Positions 14,577 through 22,553 of a stretch of DNA of 64,000 nt are shown piece after piece. Position 1 is the first letter of the stretch. Each line of letters starts with the position of its first letter. The translations under genes and the position numbers were made by a program. Below the pieces are notes generated by a model, which saw nothing but the letters and a program-made list of their open reading frames with translations, searched no databases and had not been told where the DNA came from. Source of the DNA: Azospirillum ramasamyi (GTDB lineage: Bacteria; Pseudomonadota; Alphaproteobacteria; Azospirillales; Azospirillaceae); NCBI RefSeq assembly GCF_003233655.1, contig NZ_CP029829.1, forward strand, positions 2,592,501-2,656,500, read 5' to 3'.

Positions 14577-16883
14577 ATGAGTGCAGTGGTATACGCGCAT
14601 TCTGTTCCCGGCCGGGATGAAGTGCTATGGGAGCCGCTGGCGGCTCACCTGACCAAGGTCGCCGATCGGGCGGAGAGGCTTGCTGCCACGTTCGGCGGCC
14701 AAGAGCTTGCACGAGTCATGGGCGCGCTCCATGACATCGGCAAGGCTCGGGACGCATTCCAATCCTATATCCGGGGCCAAGGGACGAGCGTCGACCATTC
14801 GACCGCGGGCGCCGTCATCGCTGAGCGCAACTACCCTGCGCCGTATGGCCGGATGATGGCTTATGGGATCGCCGGCCATCATGCCGGACTGGCCAACGGC
14901 TGCATTGCTGGCAGCGGATTATCGTCGCTGAAAGACCGGCTGGCAGCCGGGGCCGCTACGCTCCTGCCGGTACGCTGTCTGACGCCTGACCTCGACATTG
15001 CGCCGACGTCGGTCGCTCTGGCTGCGCCGGTGCTGTCCGAGGGGTTCACGCACGAGTTCTCCGCCGCCTTTCTCATTCGCATGCTCTTTTCCTGTCTCGT
15101 CGATGCCGATCGGCTGGAGACGGAGCGATTTTATGCCGATCTGCTTGATGAGCCGGTCGAGCGGGGATGCACGCTCACGGTCACCGATCTTCGTGACCGG
15201 CTGAATGCGCATCTGGCTCAATTTGAGGGACGGACCAGCGCAGTCAATAGTTTGCGGGCGGAGGTGCTGACTGCGGTTCGGGCGAGAGCAGACGATGAGC
15301 CGGGATTGTTCTCGCTGACGGTACCGACCGGCGGCGGCAAGACCCTGTCGTCGCTGGCCTTCGCCTTGGACCATGCGGTTCGGCATGGGCTGCGGCGGGT
15401 CATCTATGTGATCCCCTTCACCTCCGTGGTCGAGCAGACGGCAGCGGTCTTCCGCGACGCGCTGGGCAGCGACGACGCCGTGCTCGAACATCACAGCGGT
15501 TTCGATTTCGGACCGGCGGACGGCAGCGCGCCCGACGATGAAGGCAAGGACGGTGCCCGCAAGCTGAGACTCGCCGCTGAAAATTGGGACCGGCCGGTGG
15601 TCGTCACCACCGCGGTGCAGTTCTTCGAAAGCCTGTTCTCTAACCGCCCGTCGGCTTGCCGGAAGCTGCATGCCATCGCCGGGTCGGTGGTGATCCTGGA
15701 CGAGGCGCAGACCTTGCCGCTGAAGGTGCTGCGGCCATGTCTGGAGGCGTTGCGCGAGCTGGCGCGCGGCTATCGCAGTTCCGTGGTTCTGTGTACGGCG
15801 ACCCAGCCGGCGGTGACGACGGATGCCGGCTTCAGGGGCGGGCTGGACAGGGTGCGGGAACTGGCGCCCGACCCGCCGGACTTGTACCGCCGGCTGAAAC
15901 GGGTGACGGTCAGCACCATCGCCGAACCGGTGTCCGACGAGGCGCTTGCCGAACGGCTGCTGAACGAACCCCAAGCATTGTGCATCGTCAACAGCCGTCG
16001 GCATGCCCGCGATCTGCACCGGCGGATCGCAGTGGCCGAGGGAGCACGACATCTGTCCACCTGCCTGTGCGCCAAGCACCGCCGGGCGGAATTGGCGGCC
16101 ATCCGCCAGGACATCAAGGATGGCAAGACCGTCCGGCTGGTTTCGACCTCCCTGGTCGAGGCTGGGGTGGATTTCAGCTTTCCCGTCGTCTACCGGGCGA
16201 TGGCCGGCCTCGACTCCATCGCCCAAGCGGCGGGCCGCTGCAACCGGAACGGCGAGTTGCCCGAGCTGGGGCGCGTCTTCGTCTTCGACAGCCCAGAGGA
16301 TGAAGGCCACCGGCCGCCGGTGGAGTTGGCGCTGTTTGCTCAGACAGCCGCCAGCGTTCTCCGCGCCCATGACGACCCGCTGGCTCTCGACACGTTGCGC
16401 GCCTATTTCCGGCAGGTCTACTGGCTGCGTGGCGACGAGGATCTGGACGCTGCCCCGGTGGGGGAGGGGCCGGACGCCATCCGCGGCATCCTGAACGCCT
16501 TACGCCTTCATCGGCGTAAGCACGACTTCCCCTTCGCCGACATTGCGAAGGCGTTCCGGATCATCGAGTCGCCGCTGGTGCCGGTGATCGTACCCTATCG
16601 TCCTGCCGGTGAGCCGGACGCCGTCCCGCGCCTGCTAGACGCCCTGCGCCACGCTCCGGCGGACAAGACCGGGGGGATTGCCCGCGCCCTGCAGCCCTAT
16701 CTGGTCCAGGTTCCCCGTTCGGCCCGTGCCGGCTTGCTGAAGGCCGGGGCGGCGGAGTGCATCCGGAGCGGCGAGTTCGGCGACCAATTCGTCGCGCTGG
16801 TCAACGGCGACCTCTACCACCCCGACGTCGGGCTGGATTGGGAGGATCCTACCTTCCGGCGGTTCGAAACCAGCATTTTTTGA
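14577..16883 (+). CDS. cas3: CRISPR-associated helicase-nuclease Cas3 (type I-C)
   Basis: The 768-aa Cas3 has an N-terminal HD nuclease and a C-terminal superfamily 2 helicase. HD residues include His24, the LHDIGK box at 51-56 and GHHAG near 99. Helicase motifs are the Walker A PTGGGKT near 250, DEAQ near 375, CTATQPA, and TSLVEAGVDFSFP with AQAAGRCNRNG. After Cascade finds a target, Cas3 unwinds and degrades the DNA from 3' to 5'. It is the first gene of the operon and ends 9 nt before cas5c. All key motifs are present, so it should be active. Confidence 0.95.
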   Translation: MSAVVYAHSVPGRDEVLWEPLAAHLTKVADRAERLAATFGGQELARVMGALHDIGKARDAFQSYIRGQGTSVDHSTAGAVIAERNYPAPYGRMMAYGIAGHHAGLANGCIAGSGLSSLKDRLAAGAATLLPVRCLTPDLDIAPTSVALAAPVLSEGFTHEFSAAFLIRMLFSCLVDADRLETERFYADLLDEPVERGCTLTVTDLRDRLNAHLAQFEGRTSAVNSLRAEVLTAVRARADDEPGLFSLTVPTGGGKTLSSLAFALDHAVRHGLRRVIYVIPFTSVVEQTAAVFRDALGSDDAVLEHHSGFDFGPADGSAPDDEGKDGARKLRLAAENWDRPVVVTTAVQFFESLFSNRPSACRKLHAIAGSVVILDEAQTLPLKVLRPCLEALRELARGYRSSVVLCTATQPAVTTDAGFRGGLDRVRELAPDPPDLYRRLKRVTVSTIAEPVSDEALAERLLNEPQALCIVNSRRHARDLHRRIAVAEGARHLSTCLCAKHRRAELAAIRQDIKDGKTVRLVSTSLVEAGVDFSFPVVYRAMAGLDSIAQAAGRCNRNGELPELGRVFVFDSPEDEGHRPPVELALFAQTAASVLRAHDDPLALDTLRAYFRQVYWLRGDEDLDAAPVGEGPDAIRGILNALRLHRRKHDFPFADIAKAFRIIESPLVPVIVPYRPAGEPDAVPRLLDALRHAPADKTGGIARALQPYLVQVPRSARAGLLKAGAAECIRSGEFGDQFVALVNGDLYHPDVGLDWEDPTFRRFETSIF

Positions 16884-16892
16884 GGGAGAGCC

Positions 16893-17567
16893 ATGGCCTA
16901 CGGCGTGAAACTTCACGTGTGGGGCGACCGCGCTTGCTTCACCCGGCCGGAAATGAAGGTCGAGCGGGTGTCCTACGACGTCATGACACCCTCGGCCGCG
17001 CGCGGCATCCTGGAGGCGATCCATTGGAAGCCGGCGATCCGCTGGGCAATCGACGCCATCGAGGTGCTGAAGCCGATCCGCTTCCAGTCGATCCGCCGCA
17101 ACGAGGTGGGATCGCGCGTGCCGACCGCGGCGGTGCGCAAGGCGATGAAGGCCGGTGCGGTAGAGGACCTACGCATGGTGGCGGAGGAGAACCGGCAGCA
17201 GCGCGCCGCGACCCTGCTGGTCGACGTTGCCTATGTCATCCACGCCCATTTCGAACTGACGGAGCGCGCCGGACCGGGCGACAGCGAGGCCAAGCATCTG
17301 TCGATGTTCAACCGCCGTGCGGCCAGCGGACAGTGCTTCCAGCAGCCCTGCCTGGGCGTGCGGGAGTTCCCGGCGAATTTCGCCCTGCTGGAGGATGGCG
17401 CCGCACCGGTGTCGGAACTGCCACTGGACCAGCGTGACCGCGACCTCGGCTGGATGCTGCTCGACATTGACCATGCCAACGACATGACCTCGCTGTTCTT
17501 CCGCGCGGCGCTGCGCGACGGAGTGATGGCAGTGCCGCCGCTGAACTCGGTGGAGGTGCGGTCATGA
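16893..17567 (+). CDS. cas5c: Cas5c (Cas5d), crRNA-processing endonuclease of type I-C
   Basis: The 224-aa RAMP-fold protein opens with YGVKLHVWGDRACFTRPE, a clear type I-C Cas5 signature, followed by YDVMTPSAARGILEAIHW. In type I-C, which lacks Cas6, Cas5c cuts the repeat RNA and stays bound to the 5' handle. The array repeat ends in GGATCGAAAC, matching the 11-nt-type handle expected for this enzyme. GGGAG precedes the ATG. The stop overlaps the cas8c start by four bases. Confidence 0.95.
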   Translation: MAYGVKLHVWGDRACFTRPEMKVERVSYDVMTPSAARGILEAIHWKPAIRWAIDAIEVLKPIRFQSIRRNEVGSRVPTAAVRKAMKAGAVEDLRMVAEENRQQRAATLLVDVAYVIHAHFELTERAGPGDSEAKHLSMFNRRAASGQCFQQPCLGVREFPANFALLEDGAAPVSELPLDQRDRDLGWMLLDIDHANDMTSLFFRAALRDGVMAVPPLNSVEVRS

Positions 17568-19372
17568 CCGTCCTTGCCGCGCTCAACGGCTACTATGACC
17601 GGCTGGCCGATCGTGGCGAGGTGCCGCCCTTCGGCTATTCGACGGAGCGGATCGCCCACATCATCGTCCTGTCGCCCGAAGGCGAGACGGTGGAAATTCT
17701 GCCCTGGCAGAGCCTGTCGGGGAAAAAGGCGGAACCACGCCCGACGGCGGTGCCGCAATCCTTCAAGCGTCCGGGAACCACACCGCGCTCTTTCTTCCTG
17801 TGGGACAACGGCAAGTTCGTGCTTGGCCTTGGGGTGGACAAGGTGACGCGGCAGCGGGTTGCCCATCCGGCCAACCATGCAGCCTTCCAGGAGTTGCACC
17901 GTCGGCTGCTGGCCGGAACCGAGGATGCCGGGCTGGCCGCCCTGTTGCGCTTCCTCGATGGCTGGTCGGCCGACCGTTTCGACGCCTGCGGTTTCACCGA
18001 CGCCATGCTCGACCAGAACTTCATGTTCATGCTCGACGGCGACCGGAATGATCGGGGGGAGCCGCGCTTCCTGCACGACCGTCCCGCCGCCCGGCGCATC
18101 TGGGAGCGCGCGGTGGCCGAGGGTGCCGGGGGTGAAGGAATCTGCTTGGTAACGGGAACGCGCCAGCCGATCGCCCGCCTGCACCCGGCGATCAAGGGGG
18201 TGATGGACGCGCAGAGTTCCGGCGCCTCCATCGTCTCCTTCAACAACGACGCCTTCACCTCCTACGGCAAGGAGCAGGGGCTGAACGCGCCGGTGTCGGA
18301 GGCGGCGGCCTTCGGGTATGGCGCCGCCTTGAATGCGCTGCTGGCGCGGGGCAGTGGAAACCGGTTGGTGATCGGCGACGCGACCACCGTGTTCTGGGCC
18401 GATGCTTCCGGTGGCGAGGAGTCTGCCCAGAGGGCGGAGGTGCTGTTCCACGACCTGCTCAGTCCACCGCCGGCCGAAGATGCCGACGAGGCGCAGGCGA
18501 TTCGCAACGCCCTGCTACCGGTCAGCCAGGGGCGGCCGGTGCGGGAGATTGCGCCGGAACTGGACGAGCGGACGCGCTTCTATGTGCTCGGCCTGTCGCC
18601 GAACATTGCCCGGCTGTCGGTGCGTTTCTGGCTGGAGGACAGCTTCGCGGCCATCGCCGAACGCGTCGGGCGCCATTGGGAGGATCTGCGGATCGATCCC
18701 GCGCCCTGGCGCACCGCGCCGGCGGTCTGGATGCTGCTGCGCGAGACCGCCCCGCTGGGCAAGACCGAGAACATCGCGCCGCAACTGGCCGGGGAGGTGA
18801 TGCGCGCCATCCTGACCGGCGGCCGCTATCCCCGCAGCCTGCTGGCGGCGGTCATCACCCGTATGCGGGCCGGCGACCCGGTGAACGGCGTGAAGGCTGC
18901 GATCTGCCGGGCCTGCCTGAACCGCGACTCCCGCCTGGGAACGAAGAAGACGGAGGAGATACCCGTGAGCCTGAACCGAGACGAGGCGAACCCGGCCTAC
19001 CGGCTGGGCCGCCTGTTCGCCGTGCTGGAGGGTGCCCAGCGGGCGGCCCTGGGGGACGTGAACGCCAGCATCCGCGACCGCTATTTTGGTGCCGCATCGG
19101 CCACCCCGGCGAGCGTCTTCCCGATGCTGCTGCGCAACAGCAACCACCATCTGGCGGTGCTGCGCAAGGGCGACAAGCCCCGTCTCGGTGGCTGGTTCGA
19201 GGGGGAAATCGGCCAGATCCTCGGCGGGCTGGACAGCGGCTTCCCGCGCTCGCTGCGCATCGAGGATCAGGGGCGCTTCGCCATCGGCTACTACCACCAG
19301 CGCTATTCCGGCAAGGCCGCCGCTTCCACCGACCGGCCCGGCGCCACTGAACAGACCGTTTCCGAGGATTGA
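17564..19372 (+). CDS. cas8c: Cas8c (Csd1), large subunit of type I-C Cascade
   Basis: The 602-aa protein starts MTVLAALNGYYDRLADRGEVPPFGYS, as is usual for Csd1, and has full family length. It recognises the PAM and opens the target DNA in the I-C complex. Family blocks seen include NFMFMLDGD, SSGASIVSFNNDAFTSYGKE, FYVLGLSPNIARLSVRFW and GGRYPRSLL. The last 135 residues can also be made separately as Cas11c from an internal start at 18965. Translation is probably coupled to cas5c through the ATGA overlap. Confidence 0.94.
   Translation: MTVLAALNGYYDRLADRGEVPPFGYSTERIAHIIVLSPEGETVEILPWQSLSGKKAEPRPTAVPQSFKRPGTTPRSFFLWDNGKFVLGLGVDKVTRQRVAHPANHAAFQELHRRLLAGTEDAGLAALLRFLDGWSADRFDACGFTDAMLDQNFMFMLDGDRNDRGEPRFLHDRPAARRIWERAVAEGAGGEGICLVTGTRQPIARLHPAIKGVMDAQSSGASIVSFNNDAFTSYGKEQGLNAPVSEAAAFGYGAALNALLARGSGNRLVIGDATTVFWADASGGEESAQRAEVLFHDLLSPPPAEDADEAQAIRNALLPVSQGRPVREIAPELDERTRFYVLGLSPNIARLSVRFWLEDSFAAIAERVGRHWEDLRIDPAPWRTAPAVWMLLRETAPLGKTENIAPQLAGEVMRAILTGGRYPRSLLAAVITRMRAGDPVNGVKAAICRACLNRDSRLGTKKTEEIPVSLNRDEANPAYRLGRLFAVLEGAQRAALGDVNASIRDRYFGAASATPASVFPMLLRNSNHHLAVLRKGDKPRLGGWFEGEIGQILGGLDSGFPRSLRIEDQGRFAIGYYHQRYSGKAAASTDRPGATEQTVSED
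18965..19372 (+). CDS. cas11c: Cas11c small subunit from an internal start within cas8c
   Basis: Studied type I-C systems make a separate small subunit, Cas11c, from an internal start in cas8c. Here an in-frame GTG at 18965 (codon 468 of cas8c) follows a strong Shine-Dalgarno sequence GGAGGAG at 18952-18958, with six bases between. The product would be 135 aa, starting with an SLNRDEANPAYRLGRLFAVL segment and containing the family-typical RDRYFGAASATPASVFP. Two copies of it would line the Cascade belly. The site is read from sequence; its use is inferred from related systems. Confidence 0.8.
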   Translation: MSLNRDEANPAYRLGRLFAVLEGAQRAALGDVNASIRDRYFGAASATPASVFPMLLRNSNHHLAVLRKGDKPRLGGWFEGEIGQILGGLDSGFPRSLRIEDQGRFAIGYYHQRYSGKAAASTDRPGATEQTVSED

Positions 19373-19375
19373 GCC

Positions 19376-20329
19376 ATGTCCGCGATCCAGAACCGCTATG
19401 AGTTCGTCTATCTGTTCGACGTCACCAACGGAAACCCGAACGGCGATCCCGACGCCGGCAACCTGCCGCGGCTCGATCCGGAAACCAACAAGGGTCTGGT
19501 GACAGACGTCTGCCTGAAGCGGAAGATCCGCAACTTCGCCGCACTCAGCCGTGACGGCGAGCCGCGCTACGGCATCTATGTCCAGGAAGGGGCCATCCTG
19601 AACGAGAAGCACCGCGCCGCCTACCGCGCCGTCCGTCCGGACGACAAGGACGTCGAGAGCGCAAAGAAGCTGTCGCCTAAGGAAGCGGAGGAAAAGGCCG
19701 TCCGGCAGTTCATGTGCGACAACTTCTTCGACGTCCGCAGCTTTGGCGCTGTGATGAGCACCAGCATCAACTGTGGGCAGGTGCGTGGGCCAGTCCAGCT
19801 GTCCTTCGCCCATTCGGTGGAGCCGATCCTGCCGCTGGAGATTTCGATCACCCGCATGGCCGCCACCTCGGAGAAGGAGGCGAAGGAGCGCAAGGACGGC
19901 GACCCGGCGGATGATGGGCGCCGCGACAACCGTACCATGGGGCGCAAGCATGTCGTCCCCTACGGCCTGTATCGCTGTCATGGCTACATCTCCGCCAAGC
20001 TGGCGGAGGGGACCGGTTTCGACGAGGACGACCTGGACCTGCTGTGGACCGCGCTGGAGGGGATGTTCGACCATGACCGCTCGGCCGCCCGCGGCGAAAT
20101 GGCCGGCCGCAAGCTGGTCCTGTTCCGCCATGACAGCGCGCTCGGCAACGCTCCGGCCCACCGCCTATTCGACCTCGTCACGGTGAAGCGGCACTTCCAG
20201 GGCGAGGATTACGAGCTGGACGGCCCCGGCACCGGCAACCTGCCGCCGGCCCGCCGCTTTGCCGATTACCGGATTGCCCTGGATGCGGCCCGCGTGCCCG
20301 CCGGGGTAACGATGATCGAGAAGTTCTGA
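19376..20329 (+). CDS. cas7c: Cas7c (Csd2), backbone subunit of type I-C Cascade
   Basis: The 317-aa RAMP protein opens YEFVYLFDVTNGNPNGDPDAG, the standard Csd2 start. It shows FDVRSFGAVMSTSINCGQVRGPVQ and, near the middle, the NRTMGRKHVVPYGLYRCHGY block. Seven copies would coat the crRNA spacer in the effector complex. It begins 3 nt after the cas8c stop with a GAGG ribosome binding site. No defect is visible. Confidence 0.95.
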   Translation: MSAIQNRYEFVYLFDVTNGNPNGDPDAGNLPRLDPETNKGLVTDVCLKRKIRNFAALSRDGEPRYGIYVQEGAILNEKHRAAYRAVRPDDKDVESAKKLSPKEAEEKAVRQFMCDNFFDVRSFGAVMSTSINCGQVRGPVQLSFAHSVEPILPLEISITRMAATSEKEAKERKDGDPADDGRRDNRTMGRKHVVPYGLYRCHGYISAKLAEGTGFDEDDLDLLWTALEGMFDHDRSAARGEMAGRKLVLFRHDSALGNAPAHRLFDLVTVKRHFQGEDYELDGPGTGNLPPARRFADYRIALDAARVPAGVTMIEKF

Positions 20330-20365
20330 ACGAAGGGGACAGCCAGCCGGGGAAGGGGGCGCGGT

Positions 20366-21040
20366 ATGGACGACGATGATCTTCTTCCCCTGTCGGCCTT
20401 GCAGCACCAGCTGTTTTGTTCCCGCCAATGCGCCCTGATCCATGTCGAGCGGCAGTGGCAGGAGAACACCTTCACCGTCGAAGGCCGGCTGCTGCATGAC
20501 GCTGTGGATGCGGGCGGCCGGGACAGGCGCGGCACCGTCCGCACGGTGCGGTCGATGCCGTTGCGCTCGCAGAGGCTTGGCCTTGCCGGGGTTGCCGATC
20601 TGGTCGAGCTGCATGGTCCCGAGCAGCGACCCTACCCGGTCGAATACAAGCGCGGCCGGCCCAAGGCCCACCGGGCGGACGAGGTCCAGCTCTGCGCCCA
20701 GGCCATCTGTCTGGAGGAGATGTTCCACACGGACATCGCCGAGGGGGCGCTCTTCTATGGGGAGAACCGGCGGCGTGTCGTTGTCCGGCTCGACGATGAG
20801 TTGCGGGAGCTGACCGAACGGACGGCGGCCGCCGTTCGCTCCATGATCGAGTCGGGCCGCACCCCGCCGCCGGTGTACGAGGCGGCCAAATGCCGGAACT
20901 GCTCGATGATCGAGCTTTGCCGGCCGCGCCGGCTGGGCCGTCCGCCGCCGGTTGCCGACTGGCTTGTCCGGCACTTGGAAGATGGCGAGGACGCGATGCC
21001 GCCCGATGACCGTGGAGACACTGACCGGGGAGACTCCTGA
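20366..21040 (+). CDS. cas4: Cas4 nuclease for spacer acquisition
   Basis: The 224-aa RecB-type nuclease starts MDDDDLLPLSALQHQLFC. It has the four-cysteine iron-sulphur pattern, with one cysteine in LFCSRQC near residue 18 and three in AAKCRNCSMIELC near 172-183. RecB motifs are GVADLVE and YPVEYKRG. In type I-C, Cas4 joins Cas1-Cas2 to trim prespacers and check the PAM. It lies directly before cas1, four bases apart. The tail after the last cysteine is longer than in many homologues. Confidence 0.93.
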   Translation: MDDDDLLPLSALQHQLFCSRQCALIHVERQWQENTFTVEGRLLHDAVDAGGRDRRGTVRTVRSMPLRSQRLGLAGVADLVELHGPEQRPYPVEYKRGRPKAHRADEVQLCAQAICLEEMFHTDIAEGALFYGENRRRVVVRLDDELRELTERTAAAVRSMIESGRTPPPVYEAAKCRNCSMIELCRPRRLGRPPPVADWLVRHLEDGEDAMPPDDRGDTDRGDS

Positions 21041-21044
21041 TTCC

Positions 21045-22085
21045 ATGCGCCAGCATTTGAATACGATGTTCGTCACGACCGAAGGCGCATGGCTGGCCAA
21101 GGACGGCGCCAACATCGTGGTGGAGGTGGAGCGGCGGGAAATCGGCCGCGTGCCCATGCACATGATGGGCGGCATCGTCTGCTTCGGCCGGGTCGGCATG
21201 TCGCCGCCGCTGATGGGGGCCTGTGCCGAAGCTGGAGTGACGGTCTCCTTCCTGACCGAACACGGCAAGTTCCTGGCGCGGGTGGAGGGGCCATGCAGTG
21301 GAAATGTGCTGCTGCGCCGGCGCCAGTATCGGGTGGCCGACGATCCGGACGCCGGGCTCGTCATCGTCCGCGCCATCGTGACGGCGAAGACGGCAAACCA
21401 ACGTGCGGTGCTGCGCCGCGCGCTACGGGACCATGGGTCTTCGATGGCGGAGACCGGTCGGGCTGGACTGGACGATGCTCAGCGCCGCTTGGGAGACGTG
21501 GCACGCCGGGTGATAGAGGCGGGGAGCATCGACGTCGCGCGCGGCCATGAGGGAGATGCCGCCAATGCCTATTTCGGTGCGTTCGACCACCTGATCCGTC
21601 GTGACGATGATGTCTTCCGCTTCCGCGGTCGCAGCCGCCGTCCGCCGCTGGACGCCTGCAATGCCCTGCTATCCTTTTTATACGCCATGGTCGGGCACGA
21701 TTGCCGCTCGGCGCTGGAATCCGTTGGTCTGGACCCGCAGGTCGGCTTCCTGCATCGCGACCGTCCCGGCCGTGCCGGCCTCGCCCTCGACCTGATGGAG
21801 GAGTTCCGCCCTGTGCTGGCCGACCGGGTCGTTCTGACTCTGATCAACCGGCAGCAGATCGGGCCGAAGGATTTTACCTACATGGAAGGCGGTGCCGTCC
21901 TGTTGCGCGACGACTCCCGCAAGGCTGTCCTTGCTGCCTATCAGGAGCGCAAGAAGGATGAGATCACCCATCCGTTCCTGAACGAGAAGGTCAGCCTGGG
22001 ATTGGTCCCGCACATTCAGGCGCAGCTGCTTGCCCGCCATCTGCGCGGCGACCTCGACGGTTACCCGCCGTTCCTTTGGAAATGA
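21045..22085 (+). CDS. cas1: Cas1 integrase
   Basis: The 346-aa protein starts MRQHLNTMFVTTEGAWLAK, matching the usual type I-C Cas1 N terminus. A second in-frame ATG at 21006 would overlap cas4 and add 13 residues. Conserved elements include MGGIVCFGRVGMSPPLM, GHEGDAANAYFGAFD with the first metal-binding glutamate, SFLYAMVGHD and VGFLHRDRPGRAGLALDLMEE with the later histidine and glutamate ligands. Cas1 with Cas2 inserts new spacers at the leader end of the array at 22554. Confidence 0.95.
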   Translation: MRQHLNTMFVTTEGAWLAKDGANIVVEVERREIGRVPMHMMGGIVCFGRVGMSPPLMGACAEAGVTVSFLTEHGKFLARVEGPCSGNVLLRRRQYRVADDPDAGLVIVRAIVTAKTANQRAVLRRALRDHGSSMAETGRAGLDDAQRRLGDVARRVIEAGSIDVARGHEGDAANAYFGAFDHLIRRDDDVFRFRGRSRRPPLDACNALLSFLYAMVGHDCRSALESVGLDPQVGFLHRDRPGRAGLALDLMEEFRPVLADRVVLTLINRQQIGPKDFTYMEGGAVLLRDDSRKAVLAAYQERKKDEITHPFLNEKVSLGLVPHIQAQLLARHLRGDLDGYPPFLWK

Positions 22086-22091
22086 CCGGCG

Positions 22092-22382
22092 ATGCTGATG
22101 TTGATCACCTATGACGTGAACACCCAGGATGCGGCCGGCCGCCGCCGATTGCGCCGGGTTGCGAAGGCATGCCGGGATTTCGGCCAGCGGGTTCAGTTTT
22201 CTGTGTTCGAATGTGAGGTCGATCCGGCACAATGGACTGCGCTGCGTGCCCGCCTGCTCGGTGAAATCGACCAGAGCACCGACAGCCTGCGCTTCTACCA
22301 TCTTGGCGCCAATGCGAGCCGCCGCATTGAACATGCCGGCGCCAAGCCCGCGCTGGACCTCGACGGGACGCTGGTGTTCTGA
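22092..22382 (+). CDS. cas2: Cas2
   Basis: The 96-aa ferredoxin-fold protein starts MLMLITYDVNTQDAAGRRRL, with the conserved aspartate in TYDV, and has QFSVFECEV in the centre. It dimerises at the core of the Cas1-Cas2 integration complex. It is six bases after cas1 and is the last protein gene before the array. The length is typical for the family. Confidence 0.95.
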   Translation: MLMLITYDVNTQDAAGRRRLRRVAKACRDFGQRVQFSVFECEVDPAQWTALRARLLGEIDQSTDSLRFYHLGANASRRIEHAGAKPALDLDGTLVF

Positions 22383-22553
22383 GCGTGCGCGAACCCGAAG
22401 CGGACAGGAAACCCCTGGGAGGTCCGCACCGCAGCGCTGTCAACGACTTAGCTTCAATGGCATAGTGAGCGACGCCCGACAGAGTGGAGCGCACGAGTGG
22501 TTCGCGCTCGATCCGGGATTGTGGGTTCCTGAACAAGTGGATATTGACTGGCA
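22383..22553 (+). promoter_or_regulatory. CRISPR leader
   Basis: These 171 bp between the cas2 stop and the first repeat contain no gene. They should include the array promoter and the sequence recognised during spacer integration. No clear promoter boxes or long repeats could be fixed. The orientation is supported by the perfect repeats at this end and decayed repeats at the far end. Confidence 0.7.

Noticed and set aside
14480-14577. Sigma-70 type promoter for the cas operon
   Set aside because: Several TTG- and TAAAAT-like hexamers occur but none at acceptable spacing, so no promoter is claimed.
20952-21044. Earlier starts for cas1 at 20952 and 21006
   Set aside because: Both overlap cas4, and the family N terminus begins at the ATG at 21045.
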